10,370 bases of DNA, from assembly GCA_026388755.1 (NCBI GenBank), contig JAPLJE010000135.1:1-10370 (forward strand). Direction: 5' to 3'. The notes beneath the pieces were generated by a model that searched no databases, was not told where the DNA came from, and worked only from the letters and a program-made list of their open reading frames with translations. The DNA is from Deltaproteobacteria bacterium. Lineage in GTDB: Bacteria > Desulfobacterota > Desulfobacteria > Desulfobacterales > Desulfatirhabdiaceae. Of the stretch, positions 6,751-10,370 are shown one piece after another (the stretch's first letter is position 1; each line of letters starts with the position of its first letter). The position numbers and the translations under genes are program-made.

Positions 6751-8226
6751 ATGTCCGATTCAGTCCCTAAACGGTTTTCGCTTTCAAGCGGACAGGCGAA
6801 AGACATCCGGAATGCGCCTGTTCTAAGCATGGAGGCATTTCAAGATGCCGTGATCCATACAGTTGAGGAAGGAGGGAGGATCTCTGCCTTGTTCGCTCAG
6901 CCCATACATGGTCGTTGCATGCGTCTGTGGGCCATATTGTCGCAGGACAGCCGCTCGCGTATTCTGCCGCTTTGCACCGACACGGAGGAGGACAGTTTCC
7001 CTTCCCTGACCCCGCTCTGCGCCCAGGCGCACTGGTTTGAACGGGAGATTCATGAACAGTGGTGTTTGCTGCCCAAAGGCCATCCTTGGCTGAAACCCAT
7101 TCGCTTCCATGCGCCTTACAGGCAGAATCATCCCCAGTATTTTAACGGAAAGACGCCAGAAATCGGCGCTACGAATTTTTTTCAGGTTAAAGGAGAAGAA
7201 GTCCACGAAGTTGCTGTCGGGCCCGTCCATGCCGGCATCATCGAACCGGGACATTTTCGGTTCCAGTGTCACGGAGAAGAAGTGCTTCACCTTGAAATCT
7301 CGCTCGGCTATCAGTATCGCGGCGTTGAGAGACGCCTTGTGGGCGGCCCCGACAAGCGGACGATTCATTACATGGAAACGTTGTCGGGCGATACCAGCAT
7401 TGGCCATGCAACCGCCTACTGCCAGACGCTCGAGGCACTTTCGGAGGTTCGAATTTCAGCCAGAGCTCAGGTCGTCCGGGGAATTGTGCTGGAGCTGGAA
7501 CGCATTGCCAATCACACCGGGGATATGGGAGCCCTTGCCGGAGATGTGGGCTTTCTTCCAACGCTCTCTTACTGCGGACGCATTCGCGGAGATATTCTCA
7601 ATATGACAGGACTGATTTGCGGCAATCGCTTTGGTCGCGGCATCATCAGACCCGGAGGTGTCGGTTTCGATATTGACGCGGAAATGGCCAAAGCGCTGCT
7701 CAGTCGTCTCGACACCGCTGAAAAAGACCTGACCGTTGCCATCAACCTGCTCTGGAAGACATCTTCCGTCATGGCACGATTCGAGGGAACCGGCGCCATC
7801 AGCCGGGAAATGGCCGAGCTCATGGGTCTGGTCGGCCCCGCGGCCCGGGCCTGCGGCATCGAAAGAGATGTGCGAAAAGATATGCCTGAAGGGATTTTCC
7901 GGTTTACACAGATTCCGGTTTCCACATGGAAGACGGGAGACGTTCTGGGCCGGGCTCATGTACGGTGGCTTGAAATTCAACGATCCATCACATTTATCCG
8001 CGAGCAGCTCCAAAGTCTGCCCGAGGGTCAGATGCGATGCGCACTGCCCACCCTACCCCCGGACCAAATGGTGGTTTCTCTGGTTGAAGGCTGGCGCGGC
8101 GAGATCTGTCATGTGGCGCTGACCGACAGCCAGGGGTGTCTTGGCGCCTATAAAATAGTTGATCCGTCGTTTCACAACTGGTTCGGCCCGGAATCAGCAG
8201 ATTTCCGATTTTCCGCTCTGCAATAA
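6751..8226 (+). CDS. Large subunit of Ehr-type complex: NuoC-NuoD fusion (HyfG-like) without nickel ligands
   Basis: A 491-residue soluble protein with the two-domain build of HyfG/HycE. Residues of about 20-140 are NuoC-like (30 kDa family; WFEREIHEQW from Trp95 and the following GHPWLKP). Residues of about 150-491 are NuoD/[NiFe]-hydrogenase large-subunit-like (GPVHAGIIEPGHFRF from about residue 157, then LGYQYRGVERR). In true [NiFe] enzymes two CxxC motifs bind nickel. At the first site this protein reads LSGDTSIGH, with Ser212 and Thr215 in the cysteine positions. At the second it reads DPSFHNW, with Ser473 and Asn476. All four ligands are absent, so H2 chemistry at a NiFe centre is not expected. 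This pattern is known from energy-converting-hydrogenase-related (Ehr) complexes. AGGAG (6737-6741) lies nine bases before the ATG. The substrate or quinone/electron partner is unknown. Confidence 0.88.
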   Translation: MSDSVPKRFSLSSGQAKDIRNAPVLSMEAFQDAVIHTVEEGGRISALFAQPIHGRCMRLWAILSQDSRSRILPLCTDTEEDSFPSLTPLCAQAHWFEREIHEQWCLLPKGHPWLKPIRFHAPYRQNHPQYFNGKTPEIGATNFFQVKGEEVHEVAVGPVHAGIIEPGHFRFQCHGEEVLHLEISLGYQYRGVERRLVGGPDKRTIHYMETLSGDTSIGHATAYCQTLEALSEVRISARAQVVRGIVLELERIANHTGDMGALAGDVGFLPTLSYCGRIRGDILNMTGLICGNRFGRGIIRPGGVGFDIDAEMAKALLSRLDTAEKDLTVAINLLWKTSSVMARFEGTGAISREMAELMGLVGPAARACGIERDVRKDMPEGIFRFTQIPVSTWKTGDVLGRAHVRWLEIQRSITFIREQLQSLPEGQMRCALPTLPPDQMVVSLVEGWRGEICHVALTDSQGCLGAYKIVDPSFHNWFGPESADFRFSALQ

Positions 8227-8336
8227 GAGCTTTAACCTGTCCTACTGCGGGCATGATTTATGACAGGGGCGGCCGGGAGGCAAGAGCATATTTTCGCGTT
8301 AAATACTCAGTGCTTTTATTCAAGGATTTTACAGAA

Positions 8337-9104
8337 ATGTTAGACACGCTTCTTGCACGCATCCAGCAGAAACATCGGACGATGAAGTTTCCGGACGGCC
8401 CTCCGCCCGAGCTTCCGGATCGATTTATGGGACGTCCGCTCATCAACTCAAAGGATTGCCCTTCGGACTGCGACCGGTGTGTGGAAATCTGTTCTACCCA
8501 GGCCATCACAAAAGCAGAAGGTCTCAGCCTGGATCTGGGGGCATGCCTTTTCTGTGCGGAATGCGCCCGGATCTGTCCGCACCCAAACATTCACTTTACA
8601 AAGGATTACCGCATGGCCGTGCACAGACGCAATGATCTGCGGATCGATGATGTTCGAAAATTTGAGCCTGCAATCGCCCTGGATCAAAAATTAAAGCGCC
8701 TGTTTGGTCGATCCCTGAAACTGCGGCAGGTAAGCGCCGGCGGTTGCAACGCCTGCGAAGCCGACACAAACGTTCTGGGCACGGTCGGCTGGGACCTTGG
8801 CAGGTTCGGCATTCAGTTCGTGGCTTCGCCGCGTCACGCGGACGGGTTGCTGATCACCGGCCCTGTAACGGAAAACATGCGCCTTGCGTTGTTGAAAACT
8901 TACGCGGCTGTCCCTGAACCCAAAATGGTGATCGCTGTCGGGGCCTGCGCCATTTCCGGCGGCCCCTATAAAGACCATGAAGAAGTCCATAACGGAGCCT
9001 GCGATCTGCTGCCGGTTGACCTGCTGATTCCCGGCTGCCCGCCCCACCCGCTGACGATTCTGGATGGGCTCCTGAGGCTCATCGGTCGGATTGAAACCCC
9101 ATAA
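8337..9104 (+). CDS. Fused 2x[4Fe-4S] ferredoxin - NuoB-like small subunit (HyfH+HyfI-like)
   Basis: A 255-residue protein from ATG 8337. This start is chosen because AAGGA (8322-8326) precedes it and MLDTLLARIQQKHRT resembles the usual start of such subunits; an in-frame ATG at 8253 would add 28 residues that look non-conserved. Residues 41-80 are a two-cluster ferredoxin: Cys41, 45, 48, 52 (a Cx3Cx2Cx3C variant) and Cys70, 73, 76, 80 (CxxCxxCxxxCP). Residues of about 120-255 are a NuoB/hydrogenase small subunit with Cys137 and Cys140 (GGCNACEAD), Cys204 (GACAISGG) and Cys234 (PGCPPHP), the full set for the proximal [4Fe-4S] cluster. The protein would pass electrons from a soluble donor, probably ferredoxin, to the large subunit. 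In E. coli Hyf the two parts are separate polypeptides (HyfH, HyfI). It is the last gene of the operon and its end overlaps the convergent gene by 26 bases. Confidence 0.88.
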   Translation: MLDTLLARIQQKHRTMKFPDGPPPELPDRFMGRPLINSKDCPSDCDRCVEICSTQAITKAEGLSLDLGACLFCAECARICPHPNIHFTKDYRMAVHRRNDLRIDDVRKFEPAIALDQKLKRLFGRSLKLRQVSAGGCNACEADTNVLGTVGWDLGRFGIQFVASPRHADGLLITGPVTENMRLALLKTYAAVPEPKMVIAVGACAISGGPYKDHEEVHNGACDLLPVDLLIPGCPPHPLTILDGLLRLIGRIETP

Positions 9105-9870
9105 ATTCAAAAGATAACATCGGTAATGGAAGTTGTCCCTGGTCAAATTCGGGGTTAAAGTTTTGCTCTGCAACCAGCGCCTTTCCATTTCTGTTGATCA
9201 GCATCACCGACGATGAACGGGTACCGTATCCCGGGCTTTGGATAAACATGGGAGAAAGTATCCGCTCCCATTCCATGCCGACACCCGTATCCGGGAGTCT
9301 GTCATCTGGTGGCACCTCGCGGTTTTTCAGAAGATGAAAGATGGGGTCCATATTGACCGGATCGGAATCCAAAACCGCTGATTTCATCAAGGCAATTCCT
9401 TTTTCCACCTTTGGCCAGGGGGTATTGAGAAGATGATTGCTCAGACCGTACCATCCGGGCTCAAACTTATGGATTCCAGACCTCCGATTGGAATAATAAT
9501 ACAGTCCGGATGCGTCTCCGACGATCAGGTTGAATCCGCTGTATGTTTGACCGACAGCAGATATTGACTCAAGATAGGCATAAGAAGAGCTGTTTCCCGA
9601 AAGAAAGGCACTCACCAGATGACCGCGTGACGGAGCATCGGGTTTGGGCCCTCCGGGCTCGCGATAATTGGTGATGGCAGCAAGCCTGCCGGATCGGGTT
9701 ATACCCAGCCAGGTTCCGCCGCATTTTAAATCCCGCCCTGCCAGAATATTCGGATGATCTTCCCAGAACGCCATCGGCAGGGTGGGACGATTATAGAACT
9801 CATCCCGATTGGCGGCCAGAATCAGTCGATATTCCGGATGGACGTCATAGGCCAGAAGAATCAGACACAT
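9079..9870 (-). CDS. NRDE / TANGO2 family protein
   Basis: A 263-residue protein on the minus strand, of usual length for the family. It starts MCLILLAY with the conserved Cys2, followed by AANRDEFYNRP (NRDE at residues 21-24), then LAGRDLKCGGTWLGI and RLAAITNYREP, all family hallmarks. TANGO2 homologues occur in bacteria and eukaryotes. The fold is considered related to N-terminal-nucleophile hydrolases, and the eukaryotic members have been linked to haem handling and lipid metabolism, but the bacterial role is not established. A weak GGTGAG precedes the ATG. The gene converges on the complex operon, overlapping its last 26 bases, and is divergent from the thiolase. The family call is firm; a functional link to either neighbour is not shown. 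Confidence 0.92.
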   Translation of the reverse strand: MCLILLAYDVHPEYRLILAANRDEFYNRPTLPMAFWEDHPNILAGRDLKCGGTWLGITRSGRLAAITNYREPGGPKPDAPSRGHLVSAFLSGNSSSYAYLESISAVGQTYSGFNLIVGDASGLYYYSNRRSGIHKFEPGWYGLSNHLLNTPWPKVEKGIALMKSAVLDSDPVNMDPIFHLLKNREVPPDDRLPDTGVGMEWERILSPMFIQSPGYGTRSSSVMLINRNGKALVAEQNFNPEFDQGQLPLPMLSFEFMGFQSDR

Positions 9871-9937
9871 GAACTCACCATTGACCAGAGAAATGGGTTT
9901 GTGGTATCTTTATTTTTTTGTTAACGCATGGCATATT

Positions 9938-9961
9938 TATAATCATATTTCGTTATGGAGG
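9938..9961 (+). promoter_or_regulatory. Putative promoter -10 and ribosome-binding site of the thiolase gene
   Basis: A perfect TATAAT occurs at 9938-9943 in an AT-rich stretch; the -35 region 17 bases upstream is only a T-run, so the promoter would depend on other elements. A weaker alternative is TTGACC (9881-9886) with TATCTT (9905-9910), 18-base spacing. GGAGG at 9957-9961 is a strong ribosome-binding site eight bases before ATG 9970. The 99 bases between the two divergent genes show no long inverted repeat. Confidence 0.45.
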
Positions 9962-9969
9962 ATATTTCA

Positions 9970-10370
9970 ATGAGAGAAGTGGTGATTGTCAGTGGTTCTC
10001 GGACCGCCATCGGAAATTTTGGCGGGGCCTTGATGAATGTTCCGGTTGTTGAGCTTGGCGCGGTGGTGATGAAAGCTGTTTTAAAGAAGGCAGGGCTCCG
10101 GCCGATTGCAGATGACGCCATGAAAGCCAATGCCCCGGACAAGTTGAAAGATCAGGGAATGATCGAGCTTGAAAAAAAGTCATGTTCCTGGGATGACCAG
10201 GCCACACCGGTTGCCATTGATGAAGTCATCATGGGAAATGTGCTCCAGGCAGCACAGGGACAAAACACGGCCAGGCAGGCCATGATCCGGGCAGGGCTTC
10301 CCAAGGAAACCCCGGCGGTTACCGTCAACAAGATCTGCGGCTCGGGCTTAAAGGCCATTGCCATGGGAGC
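9970..10370 (+). CDS. Acetyl-CoA acetyltransferase (thiolase), 3' truncated
   Basis: The first 133 residues of a thiolase; the frame runs off the right edge. The N-terminus MREVVIVSGSRTAIGNFGGAL and the later DEVIMGNVLQAAQGQNTARQA are thiolase signatures. The nucleophilic cysteine is in NKICGSGLKA at Cys123. In ordinary acetoacetyl-CoA thiolases this residue is near position 89, so about 34 extra residues precede it. They lie around residues 50-85, between KAGLRP and PVAIDEVIMGN, and are rich in charged residues. The enzyme would catalyse reversible condensation of two acetyl-CoA or thiolytic cleavage of a 3-ketoacyl-CoA. Direction and chain length cannot be told from this part. It has its own strong ribosome-binding site and probably its own promoter, and it is not part of the complex operon. 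Confidence 0.9.
   Translation, partial: MREVVIVSGSRTAIGNFGGALMNVPVVELGAVVMKAVLKKAGLRPIADDAMKANAPDKLKDQGMIELEKKSCSWDDQATPVAIDEVIMGNVLQAAQGQNTARQAMIRAGLPKETPAVTVNKICGSGLKAIAMG

Noticed and set aside
6823..7407. Minus-strand frame opposite the large-subunit gene, and the similar one at 7456-8013.
   Set aside because: They are shadows of a gene with clear NuoC/NuoD motifs and have no recognisable domain.
1625..9104. A true group 4 [NiFe] hydrogenase or formate hydrogenlyase.
   Set aside because: All four nickel-ligand cysteines are missing in the large subunit and no formate dehydrogenase or maturation gene is present.
1625..9104. A standard NADH:quinone oxidoreductase (nuo) operon.
   Set aside because: There are no NuoE/F/G, NuoA, NuoJ or NuoN genes; HyfE-type and HyfB C-terminal features and the gene order are of the Hyf/Ehr kind.

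Overview
The window looks like a chromosomal segment of an anaerobic Desulfobacterota-type bacterium (sulfate reducer or relative). This is inferred from the gene content: a hydrogenase-4-like (Hyf/Ehr) membrane complex led by an HTH-EIIA regulator, a thiolase with an insertion like the one I recall from Desulfobacteraceae, and a moderately GC-rich composition. The taxonomic assignment is not proven. There is no sign of phage, insertion sequence, CRISPR array, tRNA or rRNA.

Layout. (1) Bases 1-834: the 3' part of a P-loop kinase of the fused aminoglycoside-phosphotransferase/ATP-binding type, cut by the left edge. (2) Bases 835-944: a short regulatory gap with an AT-rich inverted repeat and a good sigma-70-like promoter, TTGACA-N17-AATAAT. 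(3) Bases 945-9104: one tight same-strand unit. It starts with a small regulator that joins an excisionase/MerR-like helix-turn-helix to a PTS EIIA (fructose/Ntr-type) domain. Six complex genes follow: HyfB-like and HyfF-like antiporter-type subunits, a HyfC/NuoH-like membrane anchor, a HyfE/NuoK-like subunit, a HyfG-like NuoC+NuoD fusion, and a HyfH+HyfI-like fusion (2x[4Fe-4S] ferredoxin joined to NuoB). (4) Bases 9079-9870, minus strand: a TANGO2/NRDE-family protein whose 3' end overlaps the end of the complex operon. (5) Bases 9871-9969: a divergent intergenic region with a perfect TATAAT. (6) Bases 9970-10370: the 5' part of an acetyl-CoA acetyltransferase (thiolase), cut by the right edge.

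How it works together. The six subunits contain everything needed for an ion-pumping, ferredoxin-linked relative of complex I: iron-sulfur input clusters, an N2-like cluster subunit, a NuoD-like catalytic subunit, and membrane subunits with conserved Lys/Glu residues. However, the large subunit has Ser/Thr and Ser/Asn at the four positions where [NiFe] hydrogenases have nickel-binding cysteines. It should therefore not be a hydrogenase. It fits the energy-converting-hydrogenase-related (Ehr) group, whose electron acceptor or substrate is not settled. The most notable feature is the HTH-EIIA regulator. Its stop codon overlaps the start of the first pump gene, which suggests that expression or activity of this complex is tied to a PTS-type phosphorelay.
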